A stretch of 33,713 nt of DNA. Origin: Emcibacter sp. (GTDB lineage Bacteria > Pseudomonadota > Alphaproteobacteria > Sphingomonadales > Emcibacteraceae). The notes below the pieces were generated by a model, which did no database searches, was not told where the DNA came from, and saw only the letters and a list, made by a program, of their open reading frames with translations. The position numbers and the translations under genes are program-made. The stretch covers positions 1-33,713 of the forward strand of contig JALSHF010000009.1 in NCBI GenBank assembly GCA_026982375.1. Direction: 5' to 3'. Every line of letters begins with the position of its first letter. The first letter of the stretch is position 1. Below, one piece after another: positions 17,320-24,392 of this stretch.

Positions 17320-18140
17320 TGGACGGAACTGAGGAAATTTATTGGGGAGTGGATTGCGGCAGTTCGGAAATCAAGGTTGTCGCCTTGGACGGACAAGGTA
17401 ATATCCTGCTTAAACGCAAAAAAAAGACCCTCTTTCCCTTGCAGGATCATGTGCGCCAGGCGCTCACCGGAGAGGATCTCACACCCTTCTCATCCGATGT
17501 CAGCGGGGACATTAAAGCTGGCCATAAAATAATCGCCACCGGCTATGGCCGCAAATATATCAGTTTCGCTCATGACGCCCTGACCGAAATCAAAGCTCAT
17601 TTCATCGGCGTTCAAAAACAATGTGACCTGAAAGATGCCTATAGCATCATTGATATTGGCGGGCAGGATTCCAAAGTCATTGCCGCCCGCAACAATAAAG
17701 TCGATCAATTTGTCATCAACCGCAAATGCGCGGCGGGCACCGGCGCTTATATCGAGGAGCTGGGTCATCGGCTCGAAGTTCCGCTAAAGGATATGACAGA
17801 GCTGGCGCGAAACAATGACAAGGCGTTATCTCTTAACAGCTTTTGCACGGTATTTTCCGGTCAGGAAGTCATCAAAACATTGATGAATGGCGAGCGGATC
17901 GAAAATATCATTTATGCGCTTTATAGTTCCGTCGTCAAAAGAGTGATGGAAATGACCGCCATTACCACGGATATAGTTGTTTTTTCCGGCGGCGTTCTTG
18001 AATTTCATCCGGAACTGGTCAATATGTTCGCCAGAAAACTAGAAGAGAATAATGCCAATATAACCTGCATCCTCTCCCCCAATGCCCAATATTGCGGCGC
18101 GATTGGCGCGGCAGAATATGGGTTTAAGTCATCAGAATAA
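17319..18140 (+). CDS. ATPase activator of the HgdB/BcrB-like protein (HgdC/BcrA-D family)
   Basis: A 273-residue ASKHA-fold ATPase that should transfer single electrons at very low potential to the preceding protein while hydrolysing ATP. Phosphate-binding loops are DCGSSEIK (about 12-19) and DIGGQDSK (about 112-119). Cys137 in KCAAGTGAY and Cys176 in NSFCTVFSG are spaced 39 apart, the spacing of the two cysteines that in HgdC-type homodimers together hold one bridging [4Fe-4S] cluster. It is closer in form to homodimeric activators than to the BcrA/BcrD heterodimer found downstream. It overlaps the preceding stop codon by one base and is the last gene of the operon; 83 bp separate it from galE. 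Confidence 0.88.
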   Translation: MDGTEEIYWGVDCGSSEIKVVALDGQGNILLKRKKKTLFPLQDHVRQALTGEDLTPFSSDVSGDIKAGHKIIATGYGRKYISFAHDALTEIKAHFIGVQKQCDLKDAYSIIDIGGQDSKVIAARNNKVDQFVINRKCAAGTGAYIEELGHRLEVPLKDMTELARNNDKALSLNSFCTVFSGQEVIKTLMNGERIENIIYALYSSVVKRVMEMTAITTDIVVFSGGVLEFHPELVNMFARKLEENNANITCILSPNAQYCGAIGAAEYGFKSSE

Positions 18141-18180
18141 ATTCAAGATTCTTGTTCTTTGTTAATTTATCTGTAAAACT

Positions 18181-18201
18181 TGTCCCTTAAGTATAAGGAC
18201 A
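18181..18201. other. Small inverted repeat before galE
   Basis: TGTCC(C)TTA and TAAGGACA form a short stem around AGTA, with one unpaired C. It lies between the activator gene and galE and ends about 20 bases before the galE ATG. No T-run follows, so it is a weak terminator candidate, and it may equally be an operator or a leader hairpin. Confidence 0.3.
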
Positions 18202-18223
18202 GGAAGATAAAAACGGAATATTC

Positions 18224-19246
18224 ATGAAAATATTGGTCACAGGCGGTTCAGGATATATTGGCAGTCATACCGTGCTTGAGCTTTTACAGGCTGGGCATGA
18301 TGTGACCGTCATTGATAACCTATCCAATTCCTGCACCGAACCCCTGCACCGGGTGAAGAATATTACCGGCAAAAACAATCTGGCCTTCCATGAAATGGAC
18401 ATTCTGGATCGCGGGGGACTGGAAAATATATTTTCCGCCGAAAAATTTGATGCCGTCATTCATTTCGCCGGATTAAAGGCCGTGGGCGAGTCTGTTGCGC
18501 AACCCCTGACCTATTATCAGAATAATGTGGTCGGCAGTGTGACGCTTTTTCAGGTGATGGGCAAATATGACGTACGCAATCTGGTTTTTAGTTCATCCGC
18601 CACAGTTTACGGCGACCCCGCAAGCCTGCCCATCCGCGAAGATTTTCCCACGGGCGGCACCACAAATCCTTACGGCACATCCAAACTCATGATCGAAAAT
18701 ATTCTGGCCGATATGGCCCTTGCGGACCCAAGGTGGAATATTGCGCGGCTGCGTTATTTTAACCCTGCCGGAGCCCATGACAGCGGTTTGATCGGCGAAG
18801 ACCCGAATGATATTCCCAATAATCTGATGCCGTTCATTTCTCAGGTGGCCATTGGCAAGCTAAAAGAATTATCAATTTATGGCGATGACTATCCCACGAA
18901 GGACGGCACAGGCGTGCGGGATTATATCCATGTGGTTGATCTGGCCCTTGGTCATTTAAAGGCCCTGGAGAAGCTTGTCACCAATCCGGGGCTGGTGACC
19001 TATAACCTTGGGACTGGCGTGGGTTATAGTGTTCTTGAAATGATCAAGGCATTTGAAGAAGTCAATGATATTAAAATACCAATAAAAATCGCGCCGCGCC
19101 GCGCCGGCGATATCGCCGCCTGTTTCGCAGACCCCGCCCTTGCCAAACAAGAGCTTAACTGGACAGCCAGCCGGAATTTGCGCGATATGGTGCGTCATGC
19201 ATGGAACTGGCAATCCCAAAATCCGGATGGCTATAAAGCCAAATAG
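18224..19246 (+). CDS. galE: UDP-glucose 4-epimerase
   Basis: A 340-residue extended SDR, the usual length, which interconverts UDP-glucose and UDP-galactose for surface polysaccharide or galactose metabolism. It shows the NAD loop [10 protein letters not shown] at the N-terminus, the [10 protein letters not shown] segment, the serine of [10 protein letters not shown], the Tyr-x3-Lys pair in NPYGTSK, and the [12 protein letters not shown] and [18 protein letters not shown] blocks that distinguish GalE from other epimerases. It has no functional link with the preceding aromatic operon and probably has its own promoter in the 83-bp gap. A MITE-like element begins six bases after its stop codon. 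Confidence 0.95.
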   Translation: MKILVTGGSGYIGSHTVLELLQAGHDVTVIDNLSNSCTEPLHRVKNITGKNNLAFHEMDILDRGGLENIFSAEKFDAVIHFAGLKAVGESVAQPLTYYQNNVVGSVTLFQVMGKYDVRNLVFSSSATVYGDPASLPIREDFPTGGTTNPYGTSKLMIENILADMALADPRWNIARLRYFNPAGAHDSGLIGEDPNDIPNNLMPFISQVAIGKLKELSIYGDDYPTKDGTGVRDYIHVVDLALGHLKALEKLVTNPGLVTYNLGTGVGYSVLEMIKAFEEVNDIKIPIKIAPRRAGDIAACFADPALAKQELNWTASRNLRDMVRHAWNWQSQNPDGYKAK

Positions 19247-19251
19247 GTCTG

Positions 19252-19518
19252 CTAGAGCACCCTGCGTTTATATACGGCCATTTGATGGAGTCAAAACAAG
19301 TCATCAGCCAGGCGCGTTGCGCCGGGAGATGTGGGTCATCTGTCAAGCAACGCAACGACGCTGATGACTTGTTCTGGCCCACCGAAGGCCGGGTTCTTTT
19401 GTCTTATGGCTACGTTGAGCTTTTTATCCGATGCCTCGCATCGCATTGCAAAGCTCGCCTTGCCATAAAACAAAATCATCCCGGTCAAATGGCCGTATAT
19501 AAACGCAGGGTGCTCTAG
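19252..19518. mobile_element. MITE-like element with perfect 34-bp terminal inverted repeats
   Basis: Bases 19252-19285 are the exact reverse complement of 19485-19518. Both ends start with CTAG, which fits insertion into a CTAG target with TA duplication as in the IS630/Tc1 group; the mobile part would then be 19255-19515 (261 bp). No transposase reading frame is present. The interior can fold further: AACAAGTCATCAGC pairs exactly with GCTGATGACTTGTT, and a near-perfect pair surrounds TTTTGTCTTATGGC and GCCATAAAACAAAA. The element lies between the convergent ends of galE and ridA, and its right end supplies the ridA stop codon. Its transcript would be strongly structured, so it could act as a two-way terminator. 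Confidence 0.88.
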
Positions 19519-19901
19519 ACAACCGCCGTGGCTTCTATCTCAAGCTTTGCGCCATGCTCGATCAATCCGGCAACCTGAATCAATGACATCACCGGATAAA
19601 CATGGCCCATGACGTCCCGGTAAACCGCGCCAATTTCTTTTTGCTTATCAAGATATTCCTGTTTATGGGTGACAAACCATGTCATGCGCACGATATGTTC
19701 CGGCCCCGCATTGCCTTCTTTCAATATGGCGAGAATATTTTTCAAGGCCTGTCTGATTTGATCTTCAATTGCATCCGACTCAAATTCTTCATTTTCGTTC
19801 CAGCCCACTTGTCCGGCAACAAAAATCATTTCACCTTTGATTTTAATGCCATTTGAATAGCCTTTCGGACGCGGCCAGTTTGGTGGTTGTAAAATTTCCA
19901 T
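19515..19901 (-). CDS. RidA/YjgF-family protein lacking the catalytic arginine
   Basis: A 128-residue member of the Rid family, whose archetype RidA hydrolyses reactive enamine/imine intermediates. The frame can open at a TTG 11 codons upstream, but GGAGAG nine bases before the ATG at 19901 favours the shorter form, which has the family length. The family core is present (MIFVAGQVGW, VRMTWFVT, EIEATAVV). In classical RidA the motif PARS carries the catalytic Arg105; here the same place reads PVMS with Met105. It is therefore probably one of the Rid subfamilies without deaminase activity, or acts on another ligand. It is the last gene of the korA-korB-ridA operon, 52 bases after korB. Confidence 0.85.
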   Translation of the reverse strand: MEILQPPNWPRPKGYSNGIKIKGEMIFVAGQVGWNENEEFESDAIEDQIRQALKNILAILKEGNAGPEHIVRMTWFVTHKQEYLDKQKEIGAVYRDVMGHVYPVMSLIQVAGLIEHGAKLEIEATAVV

Positions 19902-19953
19902 ATTTCTATTCTCTCCATAATACAGGGGCCCCAAAGCACACTATACTCTGTGC

Positions 19954-20787
19954 TCAGACCTCAAATTGTTTTTGAATTTCCGCAATATCACCCTTTTCCG
20001 CGCCGCATGAAAAACCATATGGCTTACGATGTCCGCGATATAAAACGCCGGTATTAAAGCCATCATCAGACATCAGCCTGCGCGCGGCCCGTGCGGGATC
20101 ATCTGTCTCGTCAACCACCGCCTTGTGAACCCGCTTTTTCCAGGCCTTCTGATCTGGCCGAAAAGTAACGCAGGGGCTTAATATCTGTATGAAGGAAAAA
20201 CCGGGATGCTCTATGGCATCTGCGATAATGCTGGCCGTTCCCCTGACATCGCCGGAAAAAGTCCGCGCGATAAAATTGGCCCCGGACGCCAGGGCAATCA
20301 CCAGCGGATGAAAGGGCGACAATCCCGTCCCCCCGGGCGATAAGGCACTATCCCAGCTTGGGTCTGTGGTTGGCGATGGCTGGCCTTTGGTCATGCCGTA
20401 AACTTCATTATCCATGACGATATAAGTCATATTGGCATTGCGCCGGCAGGCATGCAGGAAATGATTGCCGCCAATGGAAAAGCCGTCACCATCACCGCCC
20501 GCCGCGATCACCGTAAGGTCGGGCCGCGCCACTTTAACGCCGGTGGCCACCGCTAGGCCCCGCCCGTGAATGGTATGAAAACCATAAGTATTGGTATAGG
20601 CAGGTATGCGCGAAGAACAGCCAATCCCCGATATTACAGCAACATTTTCCGGGGCCAGTTTCAATTTGGCCAAAGCCTGCGTGACCGATAACAACACATG
20701 ATAATCCCCGCAGCCTGAACACCATACCGGTTTCAAGTCGGATTTATAATCACTGGCTTTAAGCTTTGGGGGCGCACATTCATTCAT
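19954..20787 (-). CDS. korB: 2-oxoglutarate:ferredoxin oxidoreductase, beta subunit
   Basis: TPP-binding subunit (277 residues) of the enzyme that oxidises 2-oxoglutarate to succinyl-CoA and reduces ferredoxin. Cys23 and Cys26 (WCSGCGDY), Cys57 (GIGCSSR) and Cys206 (LSPCVTF) are in the positions that ligate the [4Fe-4S] cluster. The TPP/Mg motif starts at GGDGDGFSIGGNHF and continues to the Asn in MDNEVYGMTKGQ. A TTG start four codons earlier is possible, but the ATG at 20787 is preceded by GGAGAG and overlaps the korA stop as ATGA, so it is preferred. In Thauera-type benzoate degraders this enzyme regenerates the reduced ferredoxin used by benzoyl-CoA reductase. Confidence 0.92.
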   Translation of the reverse strand: MNECAPPKLKASDYKSDLKPVWCSGCGDYHVLLSVTQALAKLKLAPENVAVISGIGCSSRIPAYTNTYGFHTIHGRGLAVATGVKVARPDLTVIAAGGDGDGFSIGGNHFLHACRRNANMTYIVMDNEVYGMTKGQPSPTTDPSWDSALSPGGTGLSPFHPLVIALASGANFIARTFSGDVRGTASIIADAIEHPGFSFIQILSPCVTFRPDQKAWKKRVHKAVVDETDDPARAARRLMSDDGFNTGVLYRGHRKPYGFSCGAEKGDIAEIQKQFEV

Positions 20788-22526
20788 TGAACTCTCCAAT
20801 TTTTAATCATATCCACAATTTCTCCGGGTCTGATGATCAAAGGCCCCGCCCGGCGAAATGACCTGACCTCACCCGGCATGTCATAATTTGCCCTGAGAAG
20901 TTTCAGAAATTGGCCGGAATGGCTTTGTTCAACAACCAATATTCGTTTCGCGCCATCAAGCGCCGCATCAAATTGTGCCGGTACCGCAGGAGAAAGCAGA
21001 CGCATCGCGACAAGCCTAACATTGATGCCCTGATCTTTCAGGCGCTCTATCCCCTCCCGAACCGCATTTGTGGTTGATCCCCAGGTGAGAATAACAAATG
21101 CGCTATCCTTTTCACCTTCCACATCAGCCCAATGATCACCGTAATTAAATTCTGCGATTTTACGGTCACGTTTATCCATCTGATCCCTGTGGTCCTCCAT
21201 CAGGGTAGAGGGCAGCCCCTTTGGATTATGTTCCAACCCATCGGCGGTATATTGCCCGCGCGGGGTTCCCGGCAGGGTCATGGGCGAAACGCCGCTCGCG
21301 GTCACCGCATAACGCCTGAAATCCTCTGTCGGTTCTGTTTCCACAAGACGCTGGGCCATGAAGGCAATATTTGCCGGGGGATCAATCACCGCGCTGGCCT
21401 GCCCCATGAACTGATCGGACAGCATAATGACCGCCGTCTGCATGGCCTCGGCCAGATGTACGCTCCATTGAGTCGTGAAAATACAATCTTCAACCGACGT
21501 TGCCGCCGCGACAATATGGGGCGCATCCCCGTGAAGGCCATAAACCGCAATATTCAAATCCGTCTGTTCTGATTTAGTCGGGATACCCGTCGATGGGCCG
21601 CCGCGCATGACATTAACCACGACAACCGGCGTTTCCGATGCCACCGCAAGGCCGATGCCTTCCATCATCAAGGACAGGCCCGGGCCTGACGTTGCCGTCA
21701 AAGATGGCTTGCCGCCAAATGAGGCACCAATGATCATATTGATGGAAGCCAGTTCATCTTCCGCTTGCACCAATGTGCCGCCCATTTTTGGCAGATTGGG
21801 CGACATCCATTCCAGGACTTCTGTCGCAGGCGTTATGGGATAGGCCGCAACAAACCTGATCCCGCCGCGCAAGGCCCCAAAGCCTGCGGCCTGATTTCCG
21901 CTGATCAACCAGCGTGCCGCGTTATCACTTTCTATAAAAGACACTTTAACAGGGGAGGTAACATCTTTTGCCGCCAGATACCCTGCCTGAACCGCTTGCC
22001 AACTTGTCGCCGCTGCGGCCTCGCCCTTCTTCGCAAGTTTCTTGGTGATAATTTTATGGATGGGTTTTTCCGAAAGGCCAATTAACGCCGCGACAAACCC
22101 AAGAATCACCATATTGGGCCTGCCATCCTCAATGGTATCGGCGAGTGCCGCAATGGGCAATTCAACAACGCGTGCGCCCGAAGCCAGAAGTATTTCCGGA
22201 ATATCACCTGCCGCAGGGTCTGTGATAATCAAGCTGTCCCGGCCAAGGGGAACTTCGGCGGCAAAACGCTCTGCCCCCTTCCAATCCACCGCCACAATGA
22301 TATCAAATATATCATCTACGCAATGAACGGGCTTATTGCCCAGCCTGAGCAAAGCCGCCGCCTCACCGCCTCTGATCTGCGGCCCGACAGTGCGGGTCAT
22401 CAGACCATAAAGACCGGCTTTTGTCGCGGCCTCAAGCAGCATGGAACCAGATGTCATGACCCCTGCACCACCGCTGCCAACCATAGCCAAAGAAACAAAT
22501 CTATTTTTAGAATTGGGCGGCATCAT
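20784..22526 (-). CDS. korA: 2-oxoglutarate:ferredoxin oxidoreductase, fused gamma-alpha subunit
   Basis: A 580-residue subunit in which the gamma domain (about residues 10-190, starting GSGGAGVMTSG) precedes the alpha domain (from about 215, with YPITPATEVLEWM, the conserved pyrimidine-binding segment). The middle has SGPGLSLMMEGIGLA, and the C-terminal part has the EQSHSGQF motif of the family. The ribosome site GAAGGA precedes a tandem ATGATG start. With KorB it forms the CoA-dependent, ferredoxin-reducing enzyme that supplies electrons for ring reduction. The operon is transcribed away from oah-bcr, with the repeat tract and both promoters between them. Pyruvate or another 2-oxoacid as substrate cannot be excluded by sequence alone, but the context favours 2-oxoglutarate. 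Confidence 0.92.
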   Translation of the reverse strand: MMPPNSKNRFVSLAMVGSGGAGVMTSGSMLLEAATKAGLYGLMTRTVGPQIRGGEAAALLRLGNKPVHCVDDIFDIIVAVDWKGAERFAAEVPLGRDSLIITDPAAGDIPEILLASGARVVELPIAALADTIEDGRPNMVILGFVAALIGLSEKPIHKIITKKLAKKGEAAAATSWQAVQAGYLAAKDVTSPVKVSFIESDNAARWLISGNQAAGFGALRGGIRFVAAYPITPATEVLEWMSPNLPKMGGTLVQAEDELASINMIIGASFGGKPSLTATSGPGLSLMMEGIGLAVASETPVVVVNVMRGGPSTGIPTKSEQTDLNIAVYGLHGDAPHIVAAATSVEDCIFTTQWSVHLAEAMQTAVIMLSDQFMGQASAVIDPPANIAFMAQRLVETEPTEDFRRYAVTASGVSPMTLPGTPRGQYTADGLEHNPKGLPSTLMEDHRDQMDKRDRKIAEFNYGDHWADVEGEKDSAFVILTWGSTTNAVREGIERLKDQGINVRLVAMRLLSPAVPAQFDAALDGAKRILVVEQSHSGQFLKLLRANYDMPGEVRSFRRAGPLIIRPGEIVDMIKNWRVQ

Positions 22527-22601
22527 TAATTCCTTCTTTTTTCAACTTCCACAGTTTTTTACCAATCAAATACCCACTGCCAAGAAATGAGATATTTATT
22601 C

Positions 22602-22991
22602 TTTTTGGATTACGCAGAGGCGCCGCTAGGGCTGCGCTCTTGTTTTTGGATTACGCTCAAGCGCCGCTAAAGGCTGCGCTCCCCCTTGGTCGCTAAGTCG
22701 TCGCGTATGCTCCTTCTGTTTTTTTGGATTACGCTCAAGCGCCGCTAAAGGCTGCGCTCCCCCTTGGTCGCTAAGTCGCGAGGGCTCCTGTTTTTTTGGA
22801 TTACGCTCAGGCGCCGCTAAAGGCTGCGCTCCCGCTTGGTCGCTAAGTCGTCGCGTATGCTCCTTCTGTTTTTTTGGATTACGCTCAGGCGCCGCTAGGG
22901 GCTGCGCTCCCGCTTGGTCGCTAAGTCGCGAGGGCTCCTGTTTCTTTAGATTACGCCCAGGTGCCGCTGGGGGCTGCGTAAGCTCCTTCTG
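22602..22991. repeat. Alternating tandem repeats, units of about 72 and 76-78 bp
   Basis: Four full units are at 22643-22718, 22719-22790, 22791-22868 and 22869-22940, with partial units at both ends (22602-22642 and 22941-22991). Each opens with a T-run and GGATTACGC, contains GCGCCGCTA and GGCTGCGCTCC, and ends either in TCGCGTATGCTCCTTCTG (long form) or CGAGGGCTCCTG (short form). The forms alternate, so the higher-order unit is about 148-150 bp. The units abut with no unique sequence between them. The tract lies between korA and the oah promoter region. One strand stays open for 125 codons (see the separate entry). Confidence 0.92.
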
Positions 22992-23003
22992 TTTCTCCTT
23001 CAT
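22626..23003 (-). CDS. Doubtful 125-residue repetitive, charged protein encoded by the repeat tract
   Basis: The minus strand of the tandem repeats is open from an ATG at 23003. The product would be an internally repeated, hydrophilic, disordered protein with units built on RLSDQ(A/G)GAQPLAA and ERNPKKQ, joined alternately by EPS or KEHTR. The two main unit lengths, 72 and 78, are multiples of three, which keeps the frame. GGAAGAG lies a few bases before the ATG and could serve as ribosome site. No domain, signal peptide or membrane segment is visible. The frame may be a by-product of a GC-rich DNA repeat; I rate coding as possible but unproven. Confidence 0.3.
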   Translation of the reverse strand: MKEKQKELTQPPAAPGRNLKKQEPSRLSDQAGAQPLAAPERNPKKQKEHTRRLSDQAGAQPLAAPERNPKKQEPSRLSDQGGAQPLAALERNPKKQKEHTRRLSDQGGAQPLAALERNPKTRAQP

Positions 23004-23245
23004 TTTCTCTTCCCGGGGCGGGCCATCAAAAAACTATTGTTACTATTCTTGATTTCAGGCCTTGACCTTTAATTCGGTATTGTGGTACTTAATTACTACT
23101 TTAATGAGTCTTTGCCGCTTCGTCAACTCCTGAAAATAGATAATTTCAGTTATTCAACGAAAAAAGCGCAAAGAATAAATAGCGGTTATGAAATAGGAAA
23201 ACCCTGGCTCATAACGATTTAATAAATCCAAAGGAGCTTAAGCTA
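23004..23245 (+). promoter_or_regulatory. Upstream region of the oah-bcr operon with an inverted repeat
   Basis: This 242-bp stretch has no gene and should carry the promoter of oah-bcrCBAD-fdx. GTTATGA (23185-23191) and TCATAAC (23209-23215) are exact reverse complements with 17 bases between them and lie about 30 bases before the start codon. This is a possible regulator site; its sequence differs from the inverted repeat upstream of had. No FNR-type TTGAT-N4-ATCAA site was found. The ribosome site AAGGAG is nine bases before the oah ATG. Confidence 0.4.
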
Positions 23246-24349
23246 ATGCCATCTGCCGGTCTGGAAAATCATAATTTAGTAAGTGAAATTGACACCTCGG
23301 GCGTTATCCTTGAGAAACGCCCAGCCAAAACACCTGATGGGAATATTGTAGAAGGCCTTTATAATTACTGGATCACGCTGAATAATCCGGCCCAATATAA
23401 TTCCTATACAACAGACATGGTCAAAGCCCTTATTTTAGCCTTCCGGGAAGCAAGCAACGCCCGTGATGTGGTGGCCGTGGTTTTCACCGGAGCCGGCGAC
23501 AAAGCATTCTGCACGGGCGGAAACACCAAGGAATATGCGGAATATTACGCTGGAAACCCTCAGGAATACCGGCAATATATGCGTCTGTTCAATGATATGG
23601 TTTCCGCAATTTTAGGCTGTGACAAACCGGTTATTTGCCGGGTGAATGGCATGCGTATCGGCGGCGGCCAGGAAATCGGCATGGCGTGCGATTTTTCAAT
23701 CACCCATGACCTTGCCAAATTTGGGCAAGCGGGCCCCAAACATGGTTCGGCCCCCATTGGCGGCGCAACGGACTTTCTGCCTGTCATGGTCGGCTGCGAG
23801 CAGGCCATGGTATCCGGAACCCTGTGTGAGCCCTGGTCAGCCCATAAGGCCTACCGTATGGGTATCGTGTGCGATATTGTCCCTGCCCTGAAAATAGAGG
23901 GTGAGTTCATTGCCAACCCGCTTGTGATTACCGATCAATATCTGGATCAATATGGCAAAATCATTATGGGCGAATCCAAAAGCGGGGAGGCTTTGGCCCG
24001 CGGCAAAGAAACGCTGAAGGCCGGCGATATTGATCTGTCACTACTGGATCAAAAGATTGATGACATATGCTCTAAATTCATCACCACCTTCCCAGATTGC
24101 ATGACCAAAACATTGGAAGAATTGCGCAAGCCCAAAATTAATGTCTGGAATGCCAATAAAGAAAATTCACGGGCATGGCTTGCCCTGAACATGATGACAG
24201 AAGCCCGCGCGGGTTTCCGGGCCTTTAATGAACCTGTTGGCCGCGAGCGCGAGATCGATTTTATCGCTCTGAGGCAAGCATTGGCGGCGGGGCAGCCCTG
24301 GACACCCGAATTTACTGAAAGCCTGATGCCTGCCAACCGAAAGAAATAA
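23246..24349 (+). CDS. oah: 6-oxocyclohex-1-ene-1-carbonyl-CoA hydrolase
   Basis: Ring-opening hydrolase of the benzoyl-CoA pathway: it adds water to 6-oxocyclohex-1-ene-1-carbonyl-CoA and cleaves the ring to 3-hydroxypimelyl-CoA. It is a crotonase-fold protein but, at 367 residues, is longer than ordinary hydratases, as expected for Oah/BamA. Visible segments are the oxyanion region CTGGNTKEYAEYY, then RIGGGQEIGMACDFS with a conserved Glu, and AGPKHGSAPIGGATDFLP, typical of this group. It opens the operon with a clear AAGGAG ribosome site. It takes the product of Had, whose gene lies in the other operon. A short tandem duplication lies between it and bcrC. Confidence 0.94.
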   Translation: MPSAGLENHNLVSEIDTSGVILEKRPAKTPDGNIVEGLYNYWITLNNPAQYNSYTTDMVKALILAFREASNARDVVAVVFTGAGDKAFCTGGNTKEYAEYYAGNPQEYRQYMRLFNDMVSAILGCDKPVICRVNGMRIGGGQEIGMACDFSITHDLAKFGQAGPKHGSAPIGGATDFLPVMVGCEQAMVSGTLCEPWSAHKAYRMGIVCDIVPALKIEGEFIANPLVITDQYLDQYGKIIMGESKSGEALARGKETLKAGDIDLSLLDQKIDDICSKFITTFPDCMTKTLEELRKPKINVWNANKENSRAWLALNMMTEARAGFRAFNEPVGREREIDFIALRQALAAGQPWTPEFTESLMPANRKK

Positions 24350-24352
24350 GGG

Positions 24353-24382
24353 CGAAAAAAGTAACGACGAAAAAAGTAAGGA
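24353..24382. repeat. Near-exact 15-bp tandem duplication between oah and bcrC
   Basis: CGAAAAAAGTAACGA (24353-24367) is followed directly by CGAAAAAAGTAAGGA (24368-24382), with one mismatch. The mismatch in the second copy creates AAGGAG, which serves as the ribosome site of bcrC. The gap is otherwise empty. Confidence 0.85.
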
Positions 24383-24392
24383 GATTTGAGAC

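Noticed and set aside
18224-19246. galE as a member of the aromatic operon
   Set aside because: It is on the same strand, but an 83-bp gap with a small hairpin separates it, unlike the overlapping junctions upstream, and its function is unrelated.
21132-21572. Plus-strand open frame of 146 codons inside korA
   Set aside because: It is antisense to a well-supported korA segment, and its translation has no family features.
22602-22991. CRISPR-like array in the repeat tract
   Set aside because: Units of about 72-78 bp abut directly with no unique spacers, and there are no cas genes nearby.
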